Positions 7,997 to 16,465 are shown, counted from the stretch's first letter. The stretch: 64,000 nucleotides of DNA from Geodermatophilus ruber (GCF_900114385.1 NZ_FOSW01000010.1:1-64000), one strand, 5' to 3'. Translations and numbers: made by a program. Notes: generated by a model from the letters alone, not told the origin.

Positions 7997-8920
7997 TCAG
8001 TCCCGCAGCGCCATGGCCAGCGGACGCAGCGGAGCGCCGGAGGCCCCCCGCAGCCGGATCGGGGCGGCGATCAGGCAGAACTCGTACACCCCGTCGCGGG
8101 CGAGCTCCTCCAGGTTCACCAGCTCGATCATCGGGACGCCGGCCTCGGCCAGGAAGTGGCAGTGCCCCGGCAGCCAGTTGTCCTCGTGCTGCGAGGGACC
8201 GACCTCGACGCACTCCTGGTCGGCGGCGATGGCGATGATCCCCTGCTCGGTGAGCCAGCGGGCGGCGTCCAGCCCGACCCCGGGCGGGTTGCCCAGGACC
8301 TTGGAACCGTCCGGCCAGTAGGCCATCCGGCCGGTCCGGATGAAGGCCACGTCGCCTTCCTCCAGGGTCAGCCCGGCCTTGTCCAGCGCCTGCTGGCAGT
8401 CCTCCACCGTGATGGCGTAGGAGGGCGGGAGGCACTCCTCGTTCTTCAGGCCGGCGATGTCGAGCATCACGCCCCGGGCGACCAGGGGCGGGATGGTCTC
8501 GGCGCCACCACGCATCCAGTGCCGGCTACCGAGGTGCTCGTCCGCGGTGAACCCGTTGTAGATCTTCCCGTCGACCCCGAAGTGGTTCAGCGAGTCGATG
8601 TGCGTACCGGTGTGCGTGTACATGAAGATCACGTCGCCGGAGTAGCAGACGTTCCGGTTGATCTCGTCGCCCACGCCGTTGAGGTTGTCCACGACGGTGC
8701 CCTGCGGGGTGTGCGACATGTAGATCTGGTAGCTGGGGTCGCCGGCGGCCTGGAAGCTGGGCATGCCCACGAAGTAGTCGATGCTCAGGTCGTAGACCTT
8801 GGAGCCGTCGGCCCGGGCGAGCACCGCCGCCGATGACGCGGCCGTCATCTTGTTCATGGCCCCGAGCTGGTCGTCGGGACCGTAGGGGCTGGAGCCGACC
8901 TTGATGTCCGCCCGGGCCAT
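7997..8920 (-). CDS. metal-dependent cyclase / kynurenine formamidase-like hydrolase
   Basis: A 307-residue member of the cyclase family, which includes bacterial kynurenine formamidase and isatin hydrolase. The metal-binding signature HTGTHID lies at about 103-109 and is followed by LNHFG. Members hydrolyse cyclic amides, formamides or lactone-like bonds using Mn or Zn. The ATG overlaps the last base of the preceding gene's stop region, so it is translationally coupled to the Dabb gene. In this operon it would act on a ring-derived product of the Rieske oxygenase and SDR. Family assignment is confident; the substrate is unknown. Confidence 0.85.
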   Translation of the reverse strand: MARADIKVGSSPYGPDDQLGAMNKMTAASSAAVLARADGSKVYDLSIDYFVGMPSFQAAGDPSYQIYMSHTPQGTVVDNLNGVGDEINRNVCYSGDVIFMYTHTGTHIDSLNHFGVDGKIYNGFTADEHLGSRHWMRGGAETIPPLVARGVMLDIAGLKNEECLPPSYAITVEDCQQALDKAGLTLEEGDVAFIRTGRMAYWPDGSKVLGNPPGVGLDAARWLTEQGIIAIAADQECVEVGPSQHEDNWLPGHCHFLAEAGVPMIELVNLEELARDGVYEFCLIAAPIRLRGASGAPLRPLAMALRD

Positions 8921-9219
8921 TACGCCTGCTCGCGGACGAAGTCGACCACAGCGCGCTCGGACACCATCGGCAGGAGCTGCGCCACCACCTCGGCGTGGTA
9001 CGGGTCGTCGGAGTACTCCGCCAGCCCCTGCCAGTCGTCGAAGTCCGAGATGAGGACGCCGTCCCACGGGCGACCGTTGTCGTTCGGCTCCCCGGCGTGG
9101 CTACCCAGCTCCCAGCTGCGCAGCTGGGGGAGCTTCTCGGAAAGCGTGGTCAGCAGCTCGACGACCTTCTCGGGGTCGTGGCCTTCGGCAACCTGCCACA
9201 TGAAGACGTGACGGATCAT
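8920..9219 (-). CDS. Dabb-domain (stress-responsive A/B barrel) protein
   Basis: A 99-residue ferredoxin-like A/B barrel: MIRHVFMWQV opening strand, LPQLRSWELG, and a second strand GVLISDFDDWQGLAEYSDDPYH. Dabb proteins dimerise; some are enzymes, including cyclases and decarboxylases of polyketides, and many occur in catabolic operons with uncertain roles. The ATG at 9219 follows GGAGAGAG and matches the conserved family start. It overlaps the cyclase gene downstream. Confidence 0.85.
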   Translation of the reverse strand: MIRHVFMWQVAEGHDPEKVVELLTTLSEKLPQLRSWELGSHAGEPNDNGRPWDGVLISDFDDWQGLAEYSDDPYHAEVVAQLLPMVSERAVVDFVREQA

Positions 9220-9356
9220 GACTCTCTCCTCGCTGTCCGACCCGGCTTGCGACCGGGCCCGGTGGGGTGTTTCTCCTGGTGCCACAGGTCTGTGGCGGTC
9301 GTGGACGTCGTCGTCCGCGACCAGGTTCGTGGGGGCGCCGCGGGGCGGCGCGCGTC

Positions 9357-10325
9357 TCAGGCGTCGAGGACCAGGCGGTCACTCCGGGCCCGCGAGACGC
9401 AGGGGAAGATGATCTCGGCGGTCTCGCGCTCGGCGACGCTGAGGATCGAGTCGAGGTGGAGGGGCCGACCCTCGAGGACCTCGAGCTCGCAGCTGCCGCA
9501 GGTTCCCTCGCGGCAGTCGAAGTTGAGGTCGACGCCGGCGTCGAGCAGGGCGTCGAGCATGCTCTGGCCCGCGGCGACGGTCACGGTGACGTCGGACTCC
9601 TGGCAGTGCACCTCGAAGGCTGTCTGCTCGCCGGCCTCGGGCAGCTCGCGCGCCGCGAACCGCTCGACGTGCAGCGTCCCCGCGGCGCGGCGGGTGCAGC
9701 GCTCCTCGACGGCGGCGATGAGGGGCTCGGGACCGCAGCAGTAGATGTGGACGCTGTCGGGGACGTCGAGGATCTCGTCGAGGTCCAGGAGCCCGAACTC
9801 GTCCTGGGGGCGGACCACCACCTTGTCGCCGTAGGCGGCCAGCTCGTCGAGGAAGGCCATCGACGAGCGCTGCCGGCCGCCGTAGACGAGGCGCCACGGC
9901 CGGCCGCGTCGCTCCACCTCGGTGATCATGGCCACGATCGGGGTGATCCCGATGCCGCCGGCGACGAACAGGTACTCCGCGGCATCCTCGAGCGCGAAGT
10001 GGTTCCGCGGCGGGTGCACGGTGAGGGTCTGCTCCGCGCACAGCTGCTCGTGGATGAACTTGGAGCCGCCGCGGCTCTCCGGCTCCAGGAGGACGCCGAG
10101 CCGGTAGGTCCCGCGTTCGCGAGGGTCTCCGCAGAGCGAGTACTGGCGGGTGACGCCCGGCATGCAGACGTCGACGTGCGCGCCGGGCTCCCAGGCCGGC
10201 AGCTCGCGTCCCTGCGGGTCGGCGAGCACCAGCGAGACGACGCCGTCAGCACAGCGGGACAGCTCACTGACGACCAGCTGCAGGTCGTCGGTCCCGGACG
10301 GGGGGACAGCGGTGTCCGAGCGCAT
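9357..10325 (-). CDS. oxygenase reductase, FNR-type with C-terminal 2Fe-2S (PDR/VanB class)
   Basis: A 322-residue electron-transfer reductase of the phthalate dioxygenase reductase class. The flavin-binding RQYSLCGDP motif comes first, then the NAD-binding region (VAGGIGITPIVAMI, later YCCGPEPLI). The plant-type 2Fe-2S cluster at the C-terminus uses C271, C276, C279 and C309 (DCREGTCGSC). It takes electrons from NAD(P)H and feeds the Rieske components in this operon. It could also serve the GbcA-like oxygenase at 20.9-22.1 kb, which has no reductase beside it. A further hairpin (GGTCG-GGACG arms) occupies the gap before the Dabb gene. Confidence 0.88.
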   Translation of the reverse strand: MRSDTAVPPSGTDDLQLVVSELSRCADGVVSLVLADPQGRELPAWEPGAHVDVCMPGVTRQYSLCGDPRERGTYRLGVLLEPESRGGSKFIHEQLCAEQTLTVHPPRNHFALEDAAEYLFVAGGIGITPIVAMITEVERRGRPWRLVYGGRQRSSMAFLDELAAYGDKVVVRPQDEFGLLDLDEILDVPDSVHIYCCGPEPLIAAVEERCTRRAAGTLHVERFAARELPEAGEQTAFEVHCQESDVTVTVAAGQSMLDALLDAGVDLNFDCREGTCGSCELEVLEGRPLHLDSILSVAERETAEIIFPCVSRARSDRLVLDA

Positions 10326-10369
10326 GGTGGTTCCTTACGTGAGTGCGTGTGCGGGAACGGGTCGAGGGA

Positions 10370-10412
10370 CCGCTGCCGGGTGGCGGACAGCGAGTGCGCC
10401 ACCCGGCAGCGG
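10370..10412 (-). terminator. perfect 16-bp intergenic hairpin between SDR and reductase genes
   Basis: Arms CCGCTGCCGGGTGGCG and its exact complement enclose an 11-base loop, a few bases after the SDR stop codon. There is no U-tract. In mid-operon, this is more likely to attenuate transcription or protect upstream mRNA than to terminate fully. Confidence 0.55.
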
Positions 10413-10418
10413 GGCTCA

Positions 10419-11186
10419 TCAGCGACCGACGACGAATCCTCCGTCGACCGGCAGGGCGATTCCGGTGACGAAGGCCGCCGCGTCCGAGCAGAGCCAGGCG
10501 ATGGCCGCAGCCACCTCCTCGGCGGTGCCCATCCGGCCCATGGGGACGCTCTCCTCGACCTCGCGGAGCATCGCGTCGCCCTGGCCGCCGGCGTCGTTGG
10601 CGATGACGTCGAGCATCGGGGTCATGGTCGGTCCGGGGCACACCGCGTTCACCCGGATGCCGGCCTCGGCGTAGTCCATCGCTGCGGACTTGGTCAGGCC
10701 GATCACGCCGTGCTTGCTCGCGTTGTACGCCGGGATGCGCTTCTTGCCGACCAGCCCGAAGTTCGAGGACAGGTTGACGATCGACCCGCCCCCGAACGGC
10801 AGCATCGCGGCGATCTCGGCACGGAGGGCGAGGAACGTGCCGGTCAGGTTGACCCCGATCGTGCGCTCCCAGTTGGCCAGCGTGCACTCGGCGGCGGGGG
10901 CCAGGTCGCCCTGGACACCGGCGCTGTTCACCGCCGCGTCCAGCCGGCCGAACGAGCGCACGGCCAGCTGGACGGCCTCCTCCACCTGCGCCGCGCTGGT
11001 CACGTCGACGGCGAGGGCCTCGCCCGTGCCGCCGGCTGCGGTCACCAGGTCGAGGGTCGCCTTCGCCGCGTCGGCGTTCGCGTCGGTGATGACGACGGCC
11101 AGCCCCTGCCGGGCCAGCGCGACCGCGCTGGCCCGGCCGATGCCGGATCCACCTCCCGTGAGGAAGGCGACCTTCTGCTCAGACAC
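10419..11186 (-). CDS. SDR-family dehydrogenase (probable cis-diol dehydrogenase role)
   Basis: Classical short-chain dehydrogenase of 255 residues. The cofactor motif TGGGSGIG is at 10-17, NSAG near 87-90, catalytic serine near 140, and Y154 with K158 in YNASK. The acidic residue after the second strand (ITDANAD) favours NAD over NADP. In a ring-hydroxylation operon the usual role is re-aromatisation or oxidation of the dihydrodiol made by the oxygenase; that is inference from context. Its start overlaps the preceding 121-codon gene by 8 bases. Confidence 0.87.
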   Translation of the reverse strand: MSEQKVAFLTGGGSGIGRASAVALARQGLAVVITDANADAAKATLDLVTAAGGTGEALAVDVTSAAQVEEAVQLAVRSFGRLDAAVNSAGVQGDLAPAAECTLANWERTIGVNLTGTFLALRAEIAAMLPFGGGSIVNLSSNFGLVGKKRIPAYNASKHGVIGLTKSAAMDYAEAGIRVNAVCPGPTMTPMLDVIANDAGGQGDAMLREVEESVPMGRMGTAEEVAAAIAWLCSDAAAFVTGIALPVDGGFVVGR

Positions 11187-11544
11187 GAGCGGGCTGTCCG
11201 TCGAGCGTCGACACGAACAGGCGGAGATCGGCCCCGTCGGGGACCTCGGATTCGCCGTAGACCTCCACGGCGTTCGCGATCTCGAGGAAGGCGAACGTCA
11301 TGTGCATCAGCGCCATGTCCTCGGGCGTGGCCTCGGCGACCGGGACGGTGAGCAGGTGGCTCATGATCCGCTCCTGCTCAGCCAGCATGCCCTTGTAGAA
11401 CTCGACCGACTCCGGGTAGGGCCTGTCGAGGCGGGCGGCGATCCGCTCCCGCTCGGTCGGCAGCACCCAGGAGGCGTAGCGGCTGAGGTGCTCGAAGCCG
11501 GCCGGCAGGGCGACGGTGCTCTCGGGGGTGGTGGTCTCAGGCAT
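11179..11544 (-). CDS. unknown 121-residue protein inside the oxygenase operon
   Basis: I do not recognise this family. The protein appears all-helical and acidic (EHLSRYASWVLPTERERI, then EFYKGMLAEQERIMSHLL, and MALMHMTFAFLEIANAVEVYGE). It sits exactly where many operons encode the oxygenase beta subunit, yet it lacks the NTF2-like cone of true beta subunits and is about 50 residues shorter. It overlaps the oxygenase stop by 8 bases and the SDR start by 8 bases, so its translation is tied to both. It may be a subunit, chaperone or assembly factor. No signal peptide is present. Confidence 0.7.
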   Translation of the reverse strand: MPETTTPESTVALPAGFEHLSRYASWVLPTERERIAARLDRPYPESVEFYKGMLAEQERIMSHLLTVPVAEATPEDMALMHMTFAFLEIANAVEVYGESEVPDGADLRLFVSTLDGQPARV

Positions 11545-12763
11545 TCTCGGCACGCTCCATCTGCTCGTCCAGGTTCTTGTGGAAGGCGCGGATCTGGATC
11601 TCCTGGTCACCCAGGACGAAGGAGTCACGGGCACGCGACTCGAGGCCGACCTGCAGGGCCTCGTGACCGGCCTGGTCCTCGCAGAGCAGGTCGCGGAAGC
11701 GGTTCTTCGCCTGCTCGTTGAGCGCCCACTCGGCCAGGTTGGTGGCCGCCGGGTAGTGCAGCCGGATCTCCCAGGTCGTCTGGTTCACCGCCTCGGGCCA
11801 GATGTTGTAGGTGAACAGCTGGTTGCCGAAGAAGGCGAGGACCATGTTGGGGAAGATGACGTGGAAGGCGAAGGGCACGTCGAGCGGCAGCTTCAACTCG
11901 CTGAACGACGGGGAGACACCGCTGTTGACCTTGCCGGTGGCGGTCTCCTCGAAGTCGTCGTCGGAGTCGGACTTGTAGACCGAGTGCCTGCCCAGCCGCT
12001 CGAAGTCGTGGATCCGGGTGTAGCCCTCGTCGTTGCTGGAGAACGCGCCACCGGCCAGGAAGCGGTGCAGCGGGGCCAGCATCGGCACGTGGTAGATCTC
12101 GTTCTGGGCGTCGAGGGCGACCTTCCAGTTCGCCCGCTCGGGCACGTCGAACCGGGCGAAGAGGCTCAGGATGTCGAACGGGAAGTCCTTGAGCTTCTCG
12201 CCCAGCGGGCCGAGGTACTCGTGCAGGTCCTCGGTGCCGTCGTCGTCGAGGTTGACGAAGACGAAGCCGTTCCAGACCTCGGTGCGGACGGGGACGAGAC
12301 CCCAGTCCTTCTTGTCGAAGTGGAAGACCTCCTCGTCGGGCACCTCCTTGAGCTCCCCGTCGTGGGCGTAGCCCCAGCCGTGGAAGCGGCAGGCGAACAG
12401 CTTCGGGCAGGCGCCGTCCTTCTCCCAGATGAGCTTGTTGCCGCGGTGCGAGCAGACGTTGTGGAAGGCCTGGACCTTGCCGTTCTCGTCCTGCACCACC
12501 AGCAGGGAGACGCCCAGGAGCTTGATGTCCCGGACGAAGAAGGAGTTCGGGCCGGTGAAGTCGTGCCGCGAGCCGACGTTGAGCCAGGACTTCGCGAAGA
12601 CCTCCTTGCGCTCCCGCTCGAAGAACTCCTCCGAGATGAACCGGTCCGTCGAGATGGGACCGGTGCCGAGCTCCGGGTACTTCTTGATCCACCGATGCGG
12701 GTCCGGCGCGGCCGCGAACTCCGCGTCGAGGGCCTCGAGGGTCCGGTCGTCGAGATCCGTCAT
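11537..12763 (-). CDS. Rieske non-heme iron oxygenase, alpha subunit
   Basis: The catalytic oxygenase component has 408 residues. The Rieske 2Fe-2S ligands are C104, H106, C125 and H128 (CSHRG and CRFHGW). The C-terminal domain should hold mononuclear iron; candidate ligands are H225 in NEIYHVP and H233 in APLHRF. That gives H-x7-H in place of the common H-x4-H, an oddity worth modelling. The start at 12763 is preceded by ACAGGAGG and is preferred over longer frames that run into the ferredoxin gene. With the adjacent ferredoxin and reductase it would form a three-component oxygenase lacking a recognisable beta subunit. The aromatic or heterocyclic substrate is unknown. Confidence 0.87.
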   Translation of the reverse strand: MTDLDDRTLEALDAEFAAAPDPHRWIKKYPELGTGPISTDRFISEEFFERERKEVFAKSWLNVGSRHDFTGPNSFFVRDIKLLGVSLLVVQDENGKVQAFHNVCSHRGNKLIWEKDGACPKLFACRFHGWGYAHDGELKEVPDEEVFHFDKKDWGLVPVRTEVWNGFVFVNLDDDGTEDLHEYLGPLGEKLKDFPFDILSLFARFDVPERANWKVALDAQNEIYHVPMLAPLHRFLAGGAFSSNDEGYTRIHDFERLGRHSVYKSDSDDDFEETATGKVNSGVSPSFSELKLPLDVPFAFHVIFPNMVLAFFGNQLFTYNIWPEAVNQTTWEIRLHYPAATNLAEWALNEQAKNRFRDLLCEDQAGHEALQVGLESRARDSFVLGDQEIQIRAFHKNLDEQMERAENA

Positions 12764-12835
12764 GACGTCCTCCTGTGTCGGGGTGCTCTTCGTGCTGTGC
12801 GTGCGGTGCTGCGGTGAGGTCGGGAGGGGGTGAGT

Positions 12836-12869
12836 CGCGGGTGGTGCCGGTGTCCCGGCACCACCCGCG
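12836..12869 (-). terminator. perfect 15-bp hairpin between ferredoxin and oxygenase genes
   Basis: CGCGGGTGGTGCCGG and its exact complement flank a 4-base loop, beginning four bases past the ferredoxin stop. There is no U-tract. It is the third strong hairpin at gene junctions of this cluster and may set relative expression of the ferredoxin and oxygenase. Confidence 0.55.
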
Positions 12870-12873
12870 GGGA

Positions 12874-13215
12874 TCACCTGCCGGCGGCGCTGACGGCCTC
12901 GGCCGGGATGTCGCTCTCGAGGAACAGCTGCCCGTCCTCGACGACCGACGGGTAGACCGCGATCGGCTTCTTGGCCGGACGGCGGGTCGCCTTGCCGGTG
13001 GTCACGTCGAAGCGCCCCTTGTGCAGGACGCACTCGACCTCGCAGCCGAGCAGCCGGCCCTCGGCCAGGGACGAGGCTCCGTGGCTGCACAACGCCTCGA
13101 AGACGTGGAACGCCCCTTCGACGTTGGCGACCGCCAGCTCGGGCAGGCCCTCCAGCTGGATCGCCTTCACGTGCCCGTCGGGCACATCGGCCAGGTCGCA
13201 GAGCAGGCGCCTCAT
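12874..13215 (-). CDS. Rieske-type ferredoxin
   Basis: A 113-residue soluble Rieske ferredoxin. Cluster ligands are C43 and H45 (ALCSHGAS) and C62 and H65 (VECVLHKGRFD). Length and fold match the ferredoxin component of three-component ring-hydroxylating oxygenases (BphF/NdoA-like, also NirD-like). It would shuttle electrons from the reductase at 9.4-10.3 kb to the oxygenase immediately downstream. ATCAGATG-type upstream sequence with GGAGGGACG gives a strong ribosome-binding site. Confidence 0.88.
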   Translation of the reverse strand: MRRLLCDLADVPDGHVKAIQLEGLPELAVANVEGAFHVFEALCSHGASSLAEGRLLGCEVECVLHKGRFDVTTGKATRRPAKKPIAVYPSVVEDGQLFLESDIPAEAVSAAGR

Positions 13216-13297
13216 CTGACGTCCCTCCTTCTTTGGGTGTGTCGTTCTCGGTGCGGTTGATGCGTGGTGCGGTGGCGGGGCAGCCGTGGGGTGCCGG

Positions 13298-14917
13298 TCA
13301 GCCGGTGTGGCCGGCGGTCGCCTCGACCACGGCCGCGCGGTGCAGCTTCGGGCTCGCCGAGGCGCAGCCCGAGCAGATGGCCGCGTGCTCCTCGTGGCTG
13401 GGATCCCGGTCCATCTCGAGGGCGGTGTAGGACTTCTCGCAGGCGTGGCACTTGATCCGCGCCGCCCACGCGTCCTCGACCTCGTCGCGGGGGTCGTTGC
13501 CGCGCTCGAGCAGGACGTCGTACCTGGAGACGGCGAGGTAGCCCACCGCGGCGAGGAGGAAGGTGATCGGAGCCGACCACGTCGCCCCGACGGTGCTCCC
13601 CGACTCGACCAGGTAGATGCCGATGACCGAGGCGACGATCCAGACGGCGACGGCCGGCGTCGCGGCCTTGAGCCGGCCCGGGCGGAACTCCGGCGTGCCG
13701 GTGTCCTTGCGGGTGACGGCGATGTGCACCAGCGCGATGGCGACCCAGGCCACCACGAACACGCCCTGCCAGTTCAGCGCCCTGAGGATGTAGCTCAGGA
13801 CGTCGGTCAGCATGATCAGGTAGACCAGCACGCCGCAGGCGATGGCCCAGGTGAACCGCGGCAGCTGCACCTTGAACACCCGGGAGGCGAAGGCCTCCAG
13901 GTTGGTCGAGGCGAGGTAGAGGTTCGCGGTGTTGATGCGGGTCTGGCTGACGAAGATCAGCAGCAGGCCGAAGATGCCCATCGTGCCCACGACGCCGGAG
14001 ACGATGCCGGTCTCGGTGATCCCCGCGTCACCCAGCACGCCGGGCACCGTGGCGGCCAGGAAGATGCCGATCAGGCCGTTGCCCAGGTAGGTGAGCAGGT
14101 AGAAGGGCGGGCCGAAGGTGACGCTCGCGTGGAAGGTGGCGTCCTCGGGCTTGCTGAAGCGGGCGAAGTCGACCGTGTACATCATCAGGATGTAGACGCC
14201 CATGTACACGGTGAAGGCCCACACCCAGCCGGGCGCGGCCAGCGACAGACCCGGGTCGGGGACGTCGAGGCTGGCCCCGTTCTCGATGCTGGCCCAGACG
14301 ACCAGCGCGATCATCCCGACGATGTAGAACGGCAGCAGGGCGCCGTTGAGCCGGTCCATCCAGGTCCGGACGCCACCGGCGATCAGCGGGATGCTGTAGA
14401 GGACGACCAGCAGGTACCACAGGCGGATGTCGCCGCCGCCGAAGAAGTTCTCCAGGGCGTGGGCCACGATGGAGCCCTCGAAGACGCTGTAGTAGATCGT
14501 CGTGGCCGCGAAGATCAGCGGCGCCAGGACCGACCCGACGTAGCCGAAGAGCCGGCGGGAGAGCAGCGCGACGGTCAGGCCGGTCCGCGCCGCGTACTTC
14601 GTGAGGACGAAGTTCGTCCCGCCGTAGACCAGGCAGGTCAGGACGATGCCGATGATGGCGTCCACGGTGCCGACCGCCGCGGCGATCAGGGCACCCATGT
14701 AGACCCAGAACATCGCGCTGACCATCGAGCCCCAGGCCATGGCCAGGGAGAGCCGGCCGCTGCGCCAGGAGCGCGGCATCACGTGGGTGGAGTAGTCCTC
14801 CGTCGCGGCCTCTTTGACGACCCGCGGGTCGTCTGTGAACGAGACCTCAAGGGGCGCCGGGCGAACCGGTGCGCCACTGGATGCTGTGGCTGGCTGAACC
14901 ATGCAGAGCACCGCCAT
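13298..14917 (-). CDS. NCS1-family permease with C-terminal zinc-ribbon-like tail
   Basis: An inner-membrane transporter of about 539 residues with roughly twelve hydrophobic segments, matching nucleobase-cation-symport-1 proteins that import purines, pyrimidines, allantoin, hydantoins or related N-heterocycles with Na or H. Recognisable regions are AWGSMVSAMFWVYMGAL, the ARFSKPEDAT loop and FVSQTRINTANLYLASTN. The unusual part is a ~50-residue cytoplasmic tail with two cysteine pairs (KCHACEKSYTALEMD and CSGCAS), which looks like a metal-binding knuckle absent from typical NCS1 proteins. The start is uncertain: ATG 14917 or, five codons later, ATG 14902; neither has a good ribosome-binding site. 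Its position at the head of the operon suggests it imports the pathway substrate. Confidence 0.83.
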   Translation of the reverse strand: MAVLCMVQPATASSGAPVRPAPLEVSFTDDPRVVKEAATEDYSTHVMPRSWRSGRLSLAMAWGSMVSAMFWVYMGALIAAAVGTVDAIIGIVLTCLVYGGTNFVLTKYAARTGLTVALLSRRLFGYVGSVLAPLIFAATTIYYSVFEGSIVAHALENFFGGGDIRLWYLLVVLYSIPLIAGGVRTWMDRLNGALLPFYIVGMIALVVWASIENGASLDVPDPGLSLAAPGWVWAFTVYMGVYILMMYTVDFARFSKPEDATFHASVTFGPPFYLLTYLGNGLIGIFLAATVPGVLGDAGITETGIVSGVVGTMGIFGLLLIFVSQTRINTANLYLASTNLEAFASRVFKVQLPRFTWAIACGVLVYLIMLTDVLSYILRALNWQGVFVVAWVAIALVHIAVTRKDTGTPEFRPGRLKAATPAVAVWIVASVIGIYLVESGSTVGATWSAPITFLLAAVGYLAVSRYDVLLERGNDPRDEVEDAWAARIKCHACEKSYTALEMDRDPSHEEHAAICSGCASASPKLHRAAVVEATAGHTG

Positions 14918-15471
14918 CTGGGTGGAGCGGGGTAATCCCGCGGGTCAAGGTGTGCACACTTTGGGGTCAGCGGAGTGTGTTGTCAAGCACTCGCCCGGAC
15001 CGCAGTGCGACCGTAACACCCGGTAGCAGACCGGGGCCGCTCCGCAACGAGACGGAAACGTCCCGATCACGTCCTCGACACAAAACCGCTGGTCAGGAAG
15101 GCATAGAGCGCAACGGGAAACCGGTGGCGGGGAGCCGCGTCTCGCGTGTTCATCCGGACGAGCCCGCCCTGCCCCGCGTCGCCGGACCGGGTGCCGACAT
15201 GGTGATTTTGCTTGCCATGGGCCGACCGGACTGTGTGTAGTTTCTGCAGGTAGGCGCCGAGCGTGCGCCGCTCTCCGCCGCCTGGCGGGGGGAGGGGGTC
15301 GAGGAAATGTGACAGGCGAGGGTCGCAGCGGTGGCAGGCGTGTAGGACGTCTGCTGCGGTGTTGTCGCGGGGTCCCCGGCTCTCGAGGGCGCCGCTGCCC
15401 GGATCGGCGCGCATCCATGGGCTGCTGCGCTAGAGAATTCCCATTAGACTACTCGTGTGAAAGGGGGAGGG
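14918..15471. other. 554-bp divergent control region
   Basis: No convincing gene lies here. Potential short frames have unlikely arginine- and proline-rich compositions. The segment separates the permease operon from the divergent GntR gene and should hold both promoters. A near-perfect palindrome occurs at 14947-14962. Close to the GntR start the sequence turns A/T-richer (GAATTCCCATTAGACTACT), a likely -10 region for that gene. Confidence 0.6.
14947..14962. promoter_or_regulatory. candidate operator ahead of the NCS1/oxygenase operon
   Basis: AAGGTGTGCACACTTT has a perfect 10-base palindromic core (GTGTGCACAC) with two further matched bases outside one mismatch. It lies 30-45 bases upstream of the permease start, where the product of the divergent GntR gene could bind. 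Function is inferred from position only. Confidence 0.4.
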
Positions 15472-16305
15472 ATGTCCATTGCTGAACTCCTGATCAATTC
15501 CCCGCGTCCGGAGATTGCGGACCCTCGCCAGACCAGCGTGCAGATTCATCGGCACCTGAGGGACCTGATCACCACGGGGACGCTCCCTCCCGGAACGGAA
15601 CTGAAACAGGCGGAACTCGCGCGCCTGTTCCAGGTGAGCCGGACGCCGTTGCGGGAAGCGTTCCGGATGCTCCAGGAAGAGGGACTCATCGCGGCGGAGC
15701 CCAATCAGCGCGGACGCGTCACGGAACTCGACGTGGACGAGCTGGACCAGATCTACGGATCCCGGATCGCGCTCGAGGGCTTCGGCGTGCGGCTGACCAC
15801 CGGCCGTCTGAGCCCCGAGGAAGCCGATGATGCGCGAGCAACGCTGGCGCGCATGCTGACCGCCGGTGAAGCCCATGACCTGCCGGCGTGGAACCGGGCG
15901 CATCAGCATTTCCACGAGGTCCTCGTCTGCAGGGCCGGGGCACGCGTCTGCCGGACGATCGCCACCTACACGGAGATGAGCGAGCGGTACCTGAACACGT
16001 ACCACTCCTCGCGTCCCGAGGCGCCGGCCGGTCGGCACCGCGAGCACCAGGAATTGCTGGCGGCGGTCCTCGGTGAGGATCGCGACGAGTCGGCTTTCCT
16101 GATCGCCCGGCACCTGGAGATAACCGCGCTCTCGGTCCTTTCGGACATCGCTCCCGGAAGTGACGCACTGGCCGTCCGGAATGCGGTGCAGATGGTCGCC
16201 GGTCCCAAGCTGGCCGAGGCGGCGCGGCGGCGGGCCGGTGGACGTACCGGCCGGGGCCGCGCCGGTGTCGTGGGGGACCATCTGCCGGCGCCGCAGCACG
16301 GTTGA
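15472..16305 (+). CDS. GntR-family (FCD-type) transcriptional regulator
   Basis: A 277-residue regulator. The winged-helix domain is at about 25-95 (QIHRHLRDLITTGTLPPGTEL, then ELARLFQVSRTPLREAFRMLQEEGL, the family signature). An FCD effector domain follows, with metal or acid-binding residues in NRAHQHFHEVL and EHQELLAAVL. FCD regulators usually respond to small organic acids. The ATG at 15472 follows AAAGGGGG; an alternative GTG lies five codons earlier. It is divergent from the permease-oxygenase operon and most likely controls it. Confidence 0.88.
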   Translation: MSIAELLINSPRPEIADPRQTSVQIHRHLRDLITTGTLPPGTELKQAELARLFQVSRTPLREAFRMLQEEGLIAAEPNQRGRVTELDVDELDQIYGSRIALEGFGVRLTTGRLSPEEADDARATLARMLTAGEAHDLPAWNRAHQHFHEVLVCRAGARVCRTIATYTEMSERYLNTYHSSRPEAPAGRHREHQELLAAVLGEDRDESAFLIARHLEITALSVLSDIAPGSDALAVRNAVQMVAGPKLAEAARRRAGGRTGRGRAGVVGDHLPAPQHG

Positions 16306-16444
16306 TGCTCCGGGGCCGGCTCGCGGTCCCCTCCGGTGGGGCCGCGGGCGGGCGGTCCAGACGGTCGTGGCAATGACGAGGAACGCGGCCGCGCGTCCGC
16401 GCTGCGCACCGGTCGGGCACGCCGTCCGACCAGGGGCGACCGAC

Positions 16445-16450
16445 TAGCGT
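16445..16450 (+). promoter_or_regulatory. -10 box of a leaderless promoter for the IclR gene
   Basis: TAGCGT lies six bases before the ATG and there is no Shine-Dalgarno sequence, the classic arrangement of an actinobacterial leaderless transcript starting at or next to the start codon. Confidence 0.55.
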
Positions 16451-16465
16451 TGCACCATGCGCAAC
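16449..16465. promoter_or_regulatory. IclR operator candidate 1 (autoregulatory)
   Basis: GTTGCACCATGCGCAAC is a 17-base inverted repeat that contains the start codon of the IclR gene and overlaps its -10 box. The same motif recurs at 17327-17343 before the oxidase gene, which argues for a shared regulator binding both. Confidence 0.6.

Noticed and set aside
13286-14935. Long plus-strand open frame opposite the NCS1 permease
   Set aside because: The predicted product is low-complexity and Asp/Gly/Arg-rich; the minus strand encodes a clean twelve-helix transporter.
14945-15418. Open frames of 115-157 codons in the permease-GntR gap
   Set aside because: Arg/Pro-rich translations without ribosome-binding sites or recognisable domains; the region fits a divergent control segment.
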